Positions 6,903 through 14,826 of a stretch of 38,417 bases of DNA are shown piece by piece. Position numbers and translations under genes: made by a program. The notes below the pieces were generated by a model that saw nothing but the letters and a program-made list of their open reading frames with translations, was not told where the DNA came from and searched no databases. The DNA is taken from contig JAISBH010000157.1 in the NCBI GenBank assembly GCA_031266295.1, forward strand, positions 1 to 38,417, in the 5' to 3' direction. Position 1 is the first letter of the stretch, and every line of letters starts with the position of its first letter. This DNA comes from Oscillospiraceae bacterium (GTDB taxonomy: Bacteria > Bacillota > Clostridia > Christensenellales > Aristaeellaceae).

Positions 6903-9068
6903 GTGAGAGGGGTGATCGGTACGGTATTATTCTCGCGCTGGCTGCTAAGGCACAGGCGGCTGATGGTGACGATCTTCACGGTCGCCGCGCTGGCGGGCGT
7001 GGCGCTGTCGCTTGGCGTAACGGTAAACAACAACCTGGTGGATTATCTGCCAGAATCGGCTCCGTCCACTCGCGCGCTGGAAGTGATGGGACAAGCCTTC
7101 ACCGGCGCGTCTGAAAACGCGCAGGTCATGGCGGTTGACGTCAGCCTCGCCGACGCGCTGGACTTAAAGCGGCGGCTCGCCGCTGTAGACGGGATCGAAG
7201 CCGTTTCATGGCTGGACAACCTGATTGACATGACCGTGCCGATCGAGCTGGCCGATCAGGCTATCGTCGGCGCGTACTATAAAGACGGCAACGCGCTGTA
7301 CTCTGTTTCGATAGCGGAGGGACGGGAGGCCGACGTCGTCGACTCCGTCCGCGATATCCTCCGGCCCGGCGACGCGCTGGCCGGTCATGCCGTCGAGTCA
7401 GCAAAGCTGCAGCGACTCGCGTCGGTCGAAACCCGCAACGCGATGCTGATACTGCTGCCGCTGATACTGCTTGTGCTCATCATATCCACTGAGTCATGGC
7501 TGGAGCCGCTGCTGTATCTGGCGGCGATAGGCATACCGGTGCTGATCAACATGGGCACGAACGTATTCTTCAAGGACGTGTCGTTCATCACTCAGACGGT
7601 AAGCCCGATACTGCAGATGGCCGTGTCGCTGGATTACGCGGTGTTCCTGCTTCATCGGTTCAGGGCAAACCGGGATCGGAAGGATCCTATGGAGCCGTTC
7701 GAGGCGATGCGCGAGGCCGTAGGGTTCTCGTTCGGCTCGATAGCAGCCAGCGCAGCGACGACGTTCTTCGGTTTCCTCGCGCTGATGTTCATGCAATTCC
7801 AGATCGGCGCGGATTTGGGGATGAACTTGGTGAAGGGTATCGCGCTGAGTTTCATGTCGGTGATATTGTTCCTGCCGTGCCTGACGCTGTGCTGTCTGCC
7901 ATGGCTGGATAAGACGCGCCATCGCCCGTTGCTGCCCGACTTCGCCAAGTCGAAGATCAGCTCGAAAACCGGGCACAAGACATACGGCGTCGGCTCTGTG
8001 CTGTTCAAGACGCGCTGGGTCGCGGCGATCGTCATACTGCTGGCCGTCGTGCCCGCGTTCGTCGCGCAGAACGCCAATACGTTCACATACGGCATGACGT
8101 CCGTCATTTCCGATGATTCATACGAGAGCGATGCGGCGCGCATAGCGAAGGTGTTCGGCGCGTCGACGCCTATGGTCGTGCTCGTGCCGTCGGGCGAGCC
8201 GGGCAAGGAAGCTCAATTGTCCGCCGCGCTGGCCTCGATCCCGCGCGTGTCCAGCGTGATCTCATACGCCACTCAAGTCGGGTCGATGATCCCGCCCGAG
8301 GTAGTGCCTCAGGACGCGCTGTCTCAATTCCAGTCGGGCGGATGGAGCCGATTGATCCTCTATGTGGACGCGGAGGACGAAAGCCCCGGCGCATATCAGC
8401 TGGTCGATGATATCCGCGCGGCGGCTGACTCCGTATACCCCGGCGAGGGCTTGGTCGCGGGTCAGCACGCGAATATATATGACATCCGCGAAGTGATCAC
8501 CCGCGATCAACCGATCGTTAACTATGTGGCCGTCGGCGCGATACTGCTGGTGCTGCTGCTGTCGTTCCGTTCCATATCGCTGCCTATTCTGCTGACGCTG
8601 ACCATTGAGGCCGCGACGTGGATCAACCTGTCGTTGCCGTACTTTACCAGCTCGCCGCTGTGCTACATCGGCTACCTGGTGGTATCGACCGTGCAGCTGG
8701 GGGCGACGGTGGATTACGCGATACTGTTCACCGACCACTACCTGAAAAATCGCAGGAAGCGTGGCAAGCGCGAGGCCATCGCGCGCTCGACCAGTAAGAC
8801 GTTCGGGTCGATACTGATATCCGGCGCGATACTCTCCGGCGCGGGGGTCGCGCTGTCCCTGACGTCGACCAACGAGATCGTCAGGCAGATGGGGGTATTG
8901 CTCGCGCGCGGTACGGCGCTGTCCATTCTGCTGGTGGTATTCTTCCTTCCGGCGGCGTGCGCGCTGCTGGACGGGGTGATCCAGCGCACGACAATCAACG
9001 CACGTTTCCTGCAGCGCAAGGCCGAACCCGTACGGGACGCGAAAACGGAAGGGAGCGATAACGAATGA
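6903..9068 (+). CDS. MMPL-family RND transporter
   Basis: A 721-residue membrane protein with the duplicated RND plan: one N-terminal helix (about 20-40), a large extracytoplasmic loop (40-180), a block of five helices (about 185-350), a second single helix (about 372-390), a second loop and a second five-helix block (about 535-690). Each block contains the MMPL proton-relay-like motif with a DY pair: SLDYAVFLLHRF in the first half and ATVDYAILFTDHY in the second. Such proteins export lipids, peptides or drugs using the proton gradient. GTG 6903 is taken as start; GTG 6912 is possible and neither has a strong ribosome binding site. The gene overlaps the following secreted-partner gene by 4 bp (ATGA), so the two products probably act together. 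Confidence 0.88.
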   Translation: MRGVIGTVLFSRWLLRHRRLMVTIFTVAALAGVALSLGVTVNNNLVDYLPESAPSTRALEVMGQAFTGASENAQVMAVDVSLADALDLKRRLAAVDGIEAVSWLDNLIDMTVPIELADQAIVGAYYKDGNALYSVSIAEGREADVVDSVRDILRPGDALAGHAVESAKLQRLASVETRNAMLILLPLILLVLIISTESWLEPLLYLAAIGIPVLINMGTNVFFKDVSFITQTVSPILQMAVSLDYAVFLLHRFRANRDRKDPMEPFEAMREAVGFSFGSIAASAATTFFGFLALMFMQFQIGADLGMNLVKGIALSFMSVILFLPCLTLCCLPWLDKTRHRPLLPDFAKSKISSKTGHKTYGVGSVLFKTRWVAAIVILLAVVPAFVAQNANTFTYGMTSVISDDSYESDAARIAKVFGASTPMVVLVPSGEPGKEAQLSAALASIPRVSSVISYATQVGSMIPPEVVPQDALSQFQSGGWSRLILYVDAEDESPGAYQLVDDIRAAADSVYPGEGLVAGQHANIYDIREVITRDQPIVNYVAVGAILLVLLLSFRSISLPILLTLTIEAATWINLSLPYFTSSPLCYIGYLVVSTVQLGATVDYAILFTDHYLKNRRKRGKREAIARSTSKTFGSILISGAILSGAGVALSLTSTNEIVRQMGVLLARGTALSILLVVFFLPAACALLDGVIQRTTINARFLQRKAEPVRDAKTEGSDNE

Positions 9069-10663
9069 CCACTAACGCGAAGTTCGCGGCCTTCGGGCGG
9101 GGACTCTTTCACAAGGGCAGTAAGGCGGGACGCGCGGTTCCGTGCGCGCTTGCCTTGACATTGCTGATCGGCGCGCTTGGCCTTTCCGCGTTCGCCGCCC
9201 CGGCGAACAACGAGGCGCTACCGCCGTATCTGAAGGAGGAGACGGTCTACGGCTCGCTGGATGCGTCAGGCGGCGTGCGGACGCTGTATATTGTGAATAC
9301 GCTGCTGTCGGATCAGTCCGGAACCGCCGTCGACTACGGCGGCTATAAGGCGGTAACCAACCTCTCCAATTCAACCGCGCTGGACTACAATCCTGACGAA
9401 GGGACGGTCGAGGCCGCGCTGACGGCGGGCGAGCCGTTCATGTACCAGGGCGCGTTGGATTCGACGGCGCTGCCTTGGCTGTTCGCGGTCCGCTACACGA
9501 TCGATGGCAAAGAGGTCGCCGCAGATGAATTGGGCGGCATGTCGGGACGCTTGGGTATAATGGTCGGCGCGGTCAGGAACGCCGAGGCAGTCGACGCTTC
9601 CTATTACGATAACTATGCGCTGCAGGTATCGCTGCCGCTGTCCAAGGCCTTATGCCGCAACGTAACCGTCGTTGGCGCGACGCTGGCCGACGCGGGTTTG
9701 TCGCGCCAGGTCACCGCGACCGCGCTGCCCGGCTCGCCGTTGTATTTCTCGGTCGGAGCGGACGTGACGAATTTTGAGATGGATTCGATCACCATCGCCG
9801 CCGCGCCGTTCTCTATGAAGATCAACCTGCCCGACATCCAGCCGATGCTGGGGCAATTCTCGCAGCTGACCGACGGGTCCGCGCAGATTCAGCAAGCGCT
9901 CGACGAGATGAAGGTCGCGCTCGACGCGGCTCTTAACGGCGCCGACGATGATGAGTCCACGTCGGCCATGCCTTCCACATCTCAGATAAGCGTGGGCATG
10001 TCCATGATGATCGCCGCGCTGAACGGTACGTCTCTCCAACTGGGACAAATGGAAGCGGGGCTGGCGGCTCTGGCGGATTCAATCAGCCAGCTAACGGAAG
10101 CGCTCCCGGCTGAACCCCTTAACGAGGAACAGGCGGCGGCATTGACGGCGTTGTATGAATCCGCGCCCGAATCTAAGGCGCTGCTGGATCAGCTGTCAGC
10201 GGGTTACGCGGCTGCTGCCATAGGCGGGGCGGCTCTGACCGAGGCGCGGCCCCAGGCGGAGGCGTTCGCGCAGGCTATAGCGCCGCTGCGTTCGGGACTA
10301 GATACCGTCGCTTCGTCGCTGAGCCAGTCCGGGGAAATGCTGACGGGCATGGCCGCGCAGGCGGAGGGGCTGACGCAGCTGCTGGACGGCCTGACTCAAT
10401 TGAGCGAGCAATACAGCCTGTTCCACGAAGGCATAGAGTCGATACCCGATCAGGCCGAAGCGGTCATCCATGATATGACGTCCGCGTTCGACCGCAGCGG
10501 ATATCGGCCGAACTCGTACGCCGACGAGCGGTGCGGTCAGGTAGAGGCGCTGCAGTTCACGCTTCGCACGGACGCTATCGCCGCGCCCAAGGCGGCAGCG
10601 GAGGCGGAATCGGCGCAGGAGCCGGAGACATTCCTGGAACGCTTGACGAAGCTGTTCAAATAA
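9065..10663 (+). CDS. Secreted/anchored partner of the MMPL transporter (YhgE/Pip-like features)
   Basis: A 532-residue protein with an N-terminal hydrophobic segment (CALALTLLIGALGLSAFAAP, about residues 27-46) that looks like a signal peptide. It is followed by a beta-rich region (about 60-260) and a long Ala/Gln/Leu-rich helical region (about 265-480; repeats such as LTQLLDGLTQLSEQ), as in the heptad segments of YhgE/Pip-type proteins. The C-terminus is an acidic/Ala linker ending FLERLTKLFK, amphipathic rather than a clear transmembrane helix. It overlaps the MMPL gene by 4 bp. In Gram-positive bacteria MMPL pumps are often fused to or paired with such extracellular coiled-coil domains, so an extracytoplasmic adaptor for export is likely. 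Exact family membership is uncertain. Confidence 0.65.
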   Translation: MTTNAKFAAFGRGLFHKGSKAGRAVPCALALTLLIGALGLSAFAAPANNEALPPYLKEETVYGSLDASGGVRTLYIVNTLLSDQSGTAVDYGGYKAVTNLSNSTALDYNPDEGTVEAALTAGEPFMYQGALDSTALPWLFAVRYTIDGKEVAADELGGMSGRLGIMVGAVRNAEAVDASYYDNYALQVSLPLSKALCRNVTVVGATLADAGLSRQVTATALPGSPLYFSVGADVTNFEMDSITIAAAPFSMKINLPDIQPMLGQFSQLTDGSAQIQQALDEMKVALDAALNGADDDESTSAMPSTSQISVGMSMMIAALNGTSLQLGQMEAGLAALADSISQLTEALPAEPLNEEQAAALTALYESAPESKALLDQLSAGYAAAAIGGAALTEARPQAEAFAQAIAPLRSGLDTVASSLSQSGEMLTGMAAQAEGLTQLLDGLTQLSEQYSLFHEGIESIPDQAEAVIHDMTSAFDRSGYRPNSYADERCGQVEALQFTLRTDAIAAPKAAAEAESAQEPETFLERLTKLFK

Positions 10664-10674
10664 CCGTTTATATC

Positions 10675-10701
10675 AAGGGCGGCTGCGGACAGCCGCCCCT
10701 T
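10675..10701 (+). terminator. GC-rich hairpin after the MMPL operon
   Basis: AAGGGCGGCTG (10675-10685), loop CGGA, then CAGCCGCCCCTT (10690-10701): a near-perfect 11 bp stem. Only a short T run follows, so it may be a weak terminator or an attenuating structure; its 3' side lies about 10 bp before the GGAGG of the response-regulator gene. Confidence 0.55.
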
Positions 10702-10720
10702 TGAATCATGGAGGCCGTTT

Positions 10721-11419
10721 ATGTCCCAACCGTTGATATTGGTGTGCGACGACGATCCTATCGTCCATCAATCCATCAACTTATACCTGGACGCCGAGGG
10801 ATTCGAGCACCGTTCCGCGTATACCGGTCCGCAGGCGCTGACCGCCGCGACATCTGCGCCCGAACCGAGCCTCGTGCTGCTGGATATCATGATGCCTGAA
10901 TTATCCGGCATGGATATATGCCGCGCGTTGCGCAAGATATCGCAGGTGCCGGTGATAATGCTCACTGCGCGCGGCGAGGAGTTCGATCGCGTACTGGGGC
11001 TGGAACTGGGCGCGGACGATTACATCGTCAAGCCATTCTCACCACGGGAGGTTATATCACGCATCAAAGCCGTACTGCGCCGCGCCAGCGGGCAGATGCG
11101 TGAGGAACCCACTGGCGTGATGGTGTTCGGCCATCTTACGATAATGCCTGACAGCTATACCGTTCAGCTAAACGGCGAGAACGTGGCGATGACCCCGCGC
11201 GAGGTTGAGCTGCTCGTGCTGCTGGCCTCGCATCCGGGCCGCGTACTCCCGCGCGAGACGATACTGTCTCAGGTATGGGGTTACGACTACTACGGCGACT
11301 CGCGCACCGTGGATACGCATATCAAGCGTCTGCGCCAGAAACTCTCCGTGCCCGACGCAGTATGGCAGATCACCACAGTATACGGCGTAGGCTACAAATT
11401 CGAGGCGGGCGCAGGATGA
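10721..11419 (+). CDS. OmpR/PhoB-type response regulator
   Basis: A 232-residue two-domain regulator. The receiver domain (about 1-120) has the acidic pocket CDDD (10-12), the phospho-acceptor Asp55 in LLDIMMPE, Thr82 and Lys104 in IVKPF. The C-terminal winged-helix domain (about 130-230) carries TPREVELLVLLASHPG, then VWGYDYYGDSRTVDTHIKRLR and a final YGVGYKF, as in PhoB/OmpR. A GGAGG lies upstream of ATG 10721. The sensor-kinase gene overlaps its stop by 4 bp (ATGA), so the pair is co-translated. Targets are unknown; the adjacent MMPL operon is a candidate by proximity only. Confidence 0.95.
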   Translation: MSQPLILVCDDDPIVHQSINLYLDAEGFEHRSAYTGPQALTAATSAPEPSLVLLDIMMPELSGMDICRALRKISQVPVIMLTARGEEFDRVLGLELGADDYIVKPFSPREVISRIKAVLRRASGQMREEPTGVMVFGHLTIMPDSYTVQLNGENVAMTPREVELLVLLASHPGRVLPRETILSQVWGYDYYGDSRTVDTHIKRLRQKLSVPDAVWQITTVYGVGYKFEAGAG

Positions 11420-12954
11420 CAGGCAAGGCTGACTCGTCCAGGGCATTCGGGACGAAGGGCGGCGTCAGGCGCACGTTTTCGAGGGGGAAGCGAAAACTGC
11501 AGCATGTGGTCATGTGGAAGAGCTTCACGATAAAGCGCGTGATGCTGCTGGTCATGATGGGCATCATGCTTTCCTCGACCATATCGCTATCGATGTATGA
11601 GCTGTGGGTGCCGCGCCTGCTGATCGACGCGCGGGTACCGTTGGGGATGGTCAACGCCGTTATCGCCGCGCTGCGACACACTTTACGGGTGTCGTCGGTG
11701 CTGTCGATACTGGTGCTGTTGCCGCTGTGCGCCATGGCCGCGATGCAGATCATCCGCCCGTTGTACAGCGTCCATGATCGCGCGATACGCATGGCCAGCG
11801 GCGACCTGCATACGCCGGTAATCATCAGGGCGGGCGGGGAGCTGGGTGAACTGGCCAACGCGCTGAACGCGCTGTCCGAGCGTGTCAGCAACTCCCAGGA
11901 CGCGCTGATGATCGAGCGGGTTCGCGCGCTGCGAATACTCAACGCGCTGGACGAGGGCATACTCTCCGTGGATGCTAACGGCATAATCAATCAGATAAAC
12001 CCGACACTGATGGCCGTGATGCCCGTGCGTTCTGGTGATCCGCTGCCCGATATGGTTGAGGAAGCGTTCCGTGCGGCTATGCGCGAAAACAGGCAAACCG
12101 CCTTTAATCTGGCGCAGAAAACGCCGCATGGCGAGCGTATTTGGGCGTGCAAGGTGCTGCCGATCCGGTCGAAGGAAGGCGCGGTCATCGGAGCGGTGGG
12201 GGTGTTCCGGGATGAGACGCAGTCGATTCAACTGGAACGGACGCGCCGTGATTATGTCGCGAACGTGTCGCATGAGCTGCGCTCGCCGCTGACCGCGCTG
12301 CGCTGCCTGATCGAGCCGTTAAGCGACGGAATGATCCAGCAGGATGAAAAGAAGCAGGAGATATACGATATACTGCTGCGTGAAACGGTGCGGTTATCGC
12401 GGCTGGTAGACGACATGCTGGAGTTGTCACGGCTGCAATCGGGGGCGCTTGCGCTTGAGAAGATGGTGTTTGAACCGCTGCCGCTGCTGAGGCAGATAGC
12501 GGACATGATTGAACCGCGCGTGCTCGACAGGGGGCTGACGTTCGAACGGAGGCTGCCTGAATCGCTGCCCGAGGGATTTGGCAATCCGGACAGGATAGAG
12601 CAGGTGCTGATTGCGTTATTAGACAATTCTATTAAGTTTACACCGGTAGGCGGCGTTATAACGATGGGTGCGTCGTTAGTCGTGGTTGATAATGGCGGGA
12701 TGGGTGATGTGATAGAGATTTCGGTGTCGAACACAGGGGCGGGGATTACGCCGGAGGATCTGCCGCATGTGTTCGAGCGGTTTTACAAGGCGGATAAGGC
12801 GCACGCGGAGAAAGGTACAGGGTTGGGGCTGGCTATAGCGAAGGAACTGCTAGCGCGGCTGGGCGAGACCATCCGAGCGGAGAATCTGCCCGGCGCGGGC
12901 GTGAGGTTTACGTTCACGCTGCATTTTGCGCGGGAAGAGAACGCTGCGGCATAG
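11416..12954 (+). CDS. PhoR-type sensor histidine kinase
   Basis: A 512-residue membrane kinase. A basic N-terminus precedes two transmembrane helices (about residues 40-58 and 92-115) flanking a short extracytoplasmic loop, then a HAMP segment (IIRPLYSVHDRAIRMASGDL), a PAS-like domain (about 180-270), the dimerisation/phospho-acceptor helix YVANVSHELRSPLTAL with His286, and an HATPase domain with N box LIALLDNSIKF (Asn404), GAGITPEDLPHVFERFY and GTGLGLAIAKELL. The architecture is that of PhoR/WalK-like kinases; the external loop of about 30 residues is short, which favours intramembrane or partner-mediated sensing. ATG 11416 is chosen because it overlaps the regulator's stop and follows GAGGCGGG. 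The signal is unknown; it may report on envelope state given the neighbouring MMPL system. Confidence 0.93.
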   Translation: MTGKADSSRAFGTKGGVRRTFSRGKRKLQHVVMWKSFTIKRVMLLVMMGIMLSSTISLSMYELWVPRLLIDARVPLGMVNAVIAALRHTLRVSSVLSILVLLPLCAMAAMQIIRPLYSVHDRAIRMASGDLHTPVIIRAGGELGELANALNALSERVSNSQDALMIERVRALRILNALDEGILSVDANGIINQINPTLMAVMPVRSGDPLPDMVEEAFRAAMRENRQTAFNLAQKTPHGERIWACKVLPIRSKEGAVIGAVGVFRDETQSIQLERTRRDYVANVSHELRSPLTALRCLIEPLSDGMIQQDEKKQEIYDILLRETVRLSRLVDDMLELSRLQSGALALEKMVFEPLPLLRQIADMIEPRVLDRGLTFERRLPESLPEGFGNPDRIEQVLIALLDNSIKFTPVGGVITMGASLVVVDNGGMGDVIEISVSNTGAGITPEDLPHVFERFYKADKAHAEKGTGLGLAIAKELLARLGETIRAENLPGAGVRFTFTLHFAREENAAA

Positions 12955-12955
12955 A

Positions 12956-13240
12956 ACGGGGTTGGGGTTCCGCCCCCTCTGCCGCTGCGGCGACGCGGCG
13001 CATCCGCGCCTTCGGGAAGGGGACTCACGTCCCCCTCCCGACCTCCCCCGGGGCTTGGAACGAGAGAACGAAGGAACCGGTTGCGTTCCGGAACAGACTA
13101 TCCAGGTACAACCGGTTGGTCGAAGCCGGTAGAACGTGTATCACGATGGTCCAGGCGAAGCCTGGTCAGGATTCGAAAGGGCGGATAGCCCTTCGCAGGG
13201 TCTGGGACAGAGTCCCAGGCTCCCCGCAGGGACGTTCCCC
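12956..13240. repeat. Gene-free block of tandem GC-rich hairpin modules
   Basis: The stretch from the kinase stop to the next gene (12955-13443) holds no convincing gene. Its first 285 bp are a succession of short palindromes: GGGG/CCCC at 12964-12976, GGGAAGGGGAC/GTCCCCCTCCC at 13014-13039 (one mismatch), two AACCGGTT copies around 13075 and 13118, CCAGGC-gaa-GCCTGG at 13151-13165, AAGGGC/GCCCTT at 13177-13193, CTGGGAC-aga-GTCCCAG at 13202-13218 and GGGA-cgt-TCCC at 13229-13239. This modular stem-loop look resembles intergenic palindromic repeats scattered in clostridial genomes. The 5' part shares words with an element at 28439-28491. Frames of 60-90 codons here look like translated repeats, not genes. 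Confidence 0.65.
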
Positions 13241-13269
13241 GTTCCTACGTTCCCCCCGTTCCAACTCCT

Positions 13270-13327
13270 GCGCCCGCCAGAAAAATATTATAATGAAGTA
13301 GTCATCTCACACCATAGTGGCGGGCGC
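13270..13327. repeat. Perfect 10-bp inverted repeat around a TATAAT
   Basis: GCGCCCGCCA (13270-13279) is repeated inverted as TGGCGGGCGC (13318-13327), with 38 bp between. The interior is AT-rich and includes TATAAT at 13289-13294 without a good -35. It could be a miniature element, an operator pair or a transcript-level stem. Confidence 0.6.
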
Positions 13328-13344
13328 TACAAACTTAAAGCGCA

Positions 13345-13362
13345 TTCGGTTCGCAAACCGAA
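13345..13362. repeat. Perfect 7-bp hairpin upstream of the glycosyltransferase
   Basis: TTCGGTT-cgca-AACCGAA: a perfect stem with a four-base loop, 47 bp upstream of the -35 of the glycosyltransferase promoter. It could be an operator or the last module of the hairpin block. Confidence 0.5.
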
Positions 13363-13408
13363 CAGCGTCCCGCCGCAGCGGACAGCCGGAAGTTGCGTCA
13401 ACACATAG

Positions 13409-13437
13409 TTGACCTGCCGCGCCCGCTATGCTAGAAT
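13409..13437 (+). promoter_or_regulatory. Promoter abutting the glycosyltransferase ATG (putative leaderless)
   Basis: TTGACC (13409-13414), 17 bp spacer, TAGAAT (13432-13437). Seven bases after the -10 is position 13444, the A of the start codon. No ribosome binding site exists between them, so the mRNA is predicted to be leaderless. Confidence 0.7.
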
Positions 13438-13443
13438 CCCCCC

Positions 13444-14772
13444 ATGAGAATCCATATGCTGTCAATCGGCACCACGGGCGACGTGATTCCGATGATATTG
13501 ATAGGCCAGGAACTACAGCGGCGCGGACATGTCGTCAGAATCGCCGCGTTTGAACCGCTGGGCAAGGCGATATGCGGAGCGGGATTGGAATTCTACTGCT
13601 TGCCCGGCGACGCGTATAAGTATATCGGCACGCTAATCCAGCCCGGCGGCAGCCCCGTTACGTTTGTGTACCGACTAACCCAGTCGCTGAAAGCACTGAT
13701 CAAGCCGCTTACCCGCTCACTGATGGAGGCTTCACAAGGCGCGGATGCACTCGTGCTGACCTACTTTGGGTCGATGGGCTATTCGATCGCTGAAAAATTT
13801 GGCATACCATGCTTTCAGCTGCATTATTATCCTATGGACATATCCAGTGATGTACCCCAGGCGATCATGCCCCAGCTCCGCCTGGGCCGTGCATACAACC
13901 GCCTGACATACTCGCTAACATATCTGACCGTCGGCGGACTGGAGTATCACTACCTACACCGCTGGCGCAAGCTGAACGGGATGCGCGCGCGGCGAATCCG
14001 CACGCATCCCGATTACACGGTCGGACAGTGGCAGATCCCTGTGCTGTACGCGATCAGCCGCCAGCTCGTGCCACGATCGCTGGACTGGCCGCACAATATC
14101 AACATGATCGGATTCATCCAGCCTAAAGAGCCAGCGGCGTTCGAGCCGTCGCCCTCTCTGTCCTCGTTCCTTAATCAGGAACCGAAGCCCATATATATCG
14201 GCTTCGGATCAATGACTTCGGGCGATATGGCCGCAGCGCTGGAAGTGACGATCGAGAGCCTGAAGCGGCTGGGTATGCGCGCCGTGATGATAAAGGGATG
14301 GGGCGGAGCGGCGCAGGACTCCAAGATATCCGAACGCCTGCGCAAAAGCGAGCAGCTCTTCCTGGTGGACTTTGTACCCCACAGCTGGCTGTTCCAGAGG
14401 GTGAGCGCGGTGGTGCATCATGGAGGCGCGGGCACTACGGCGGCTGGGTTATACGCCGGTCTTCCTACGCTGGTGATACCGTTCGGCGCGGATCAACCGT
14501 TCTGGGGCGAACAGGTCTACCGCCACAACGTAGGCCCGAAGCCGATACCGCGCGACAAGCTGGACGTGGATCGACTCACCCAGGCGCTGTACCAATTGGT
14601 ACATAACCCAATATACCGAGAAAACGCTCAATATATCGCTAAGCATCTGCGCATTGAGGACGGCGCGTCCGAGGCCTCAGACGTGATCGAGCGCGAGTGC
14701 GCGGCGTTCTCGCGCACCATGACGAAGGTGCAGGTCAAGCGCCCGAGGCGACGCAAACGTAACAATGCCTGA
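13444..14772 (+). CDS. GT1/GT28-like glycosyltransferase (sterol/glycolipid type)
   Basis: A 442-residue two-domain GT-B protein. The N-terminal acceptor domain starts MRIHMLSIGTTGDVIPMILI followed by GQELQRRGHVVRIAA, the typical G-x-x-G-D-V-x-P motif of family-28 N-terminal domains. The C-terminal donor domain contains IYIGFGSM and HHGGAGTTAAGLYAGLPTLV followed by IPFGADQPFWGEQV, the PSPG-like nucleotide-sugar motif of UDP-glucosyl transferases acting on sterols, lipids or macrolides. No signal peptide is seen; a basic C-terminus (RPRRRKRNN) may help membrane association. It has its own promoter directly at the ATG and ends 54 bp before the beta-galactosidase gene. A glycolipid-forming role is more likely than detoxification, but the acceptor is unknown. 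Confidence 0.85.
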   Translation: MRIHMLSIGTTGDVIPMILIGQELQRRGHVVRIAAFEPLGKAICGAGLEFYCLPGDAYKYIGTLIQPGGSPVTFVYRLTQSLKALIKPLTRSLMEASQGADALVLTYFGSMGYSIAEKFGIPCFQLHYYPMDISSDVPQAIMPQLRLGRAYNRLTYSLTYLTVGGLEYHYLHRWRKLNGMRARRIRTHPDYTVGQWQIPVLYAISRQLVPRSLDWPHNINMIGFIQPKEPAAFEPSPSLSSFLNQEPKPIYIGFGSMTSGDMAAALEVTIESLKRLGMRAVMIKGWGGAAQDSKISERLRKSEQLFLVDFVPHSWLFQRVSAVVHHGGAGTTAAGLYAGLPTLVIPFGADQPFWGEQVYRHNVGPKPIPRDKLDVDRLTQALYQLVHNPIYRENAQYIAKHLRIEDGASEASDVIERECAAFSRTMTKVQVKRPRRRKRNNA

Positions 14773-14826
14773 CAACCACGCCGCCACTCCGTCTGCCACC
14801 ACGCTCTGACGAAAGGACTGATCCGC

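Noticed and set aside
13318..13370. tRNA-like segment near the GGTTCGCAAACC sequence
   Set aside because: No acceptor stem or anticodon arm; it is a simple hairpin.
13136..13408. 90-codon frame in the hairpin block
   Set aside because: The translation follows palindromic repeats, with no ribosome binding site.
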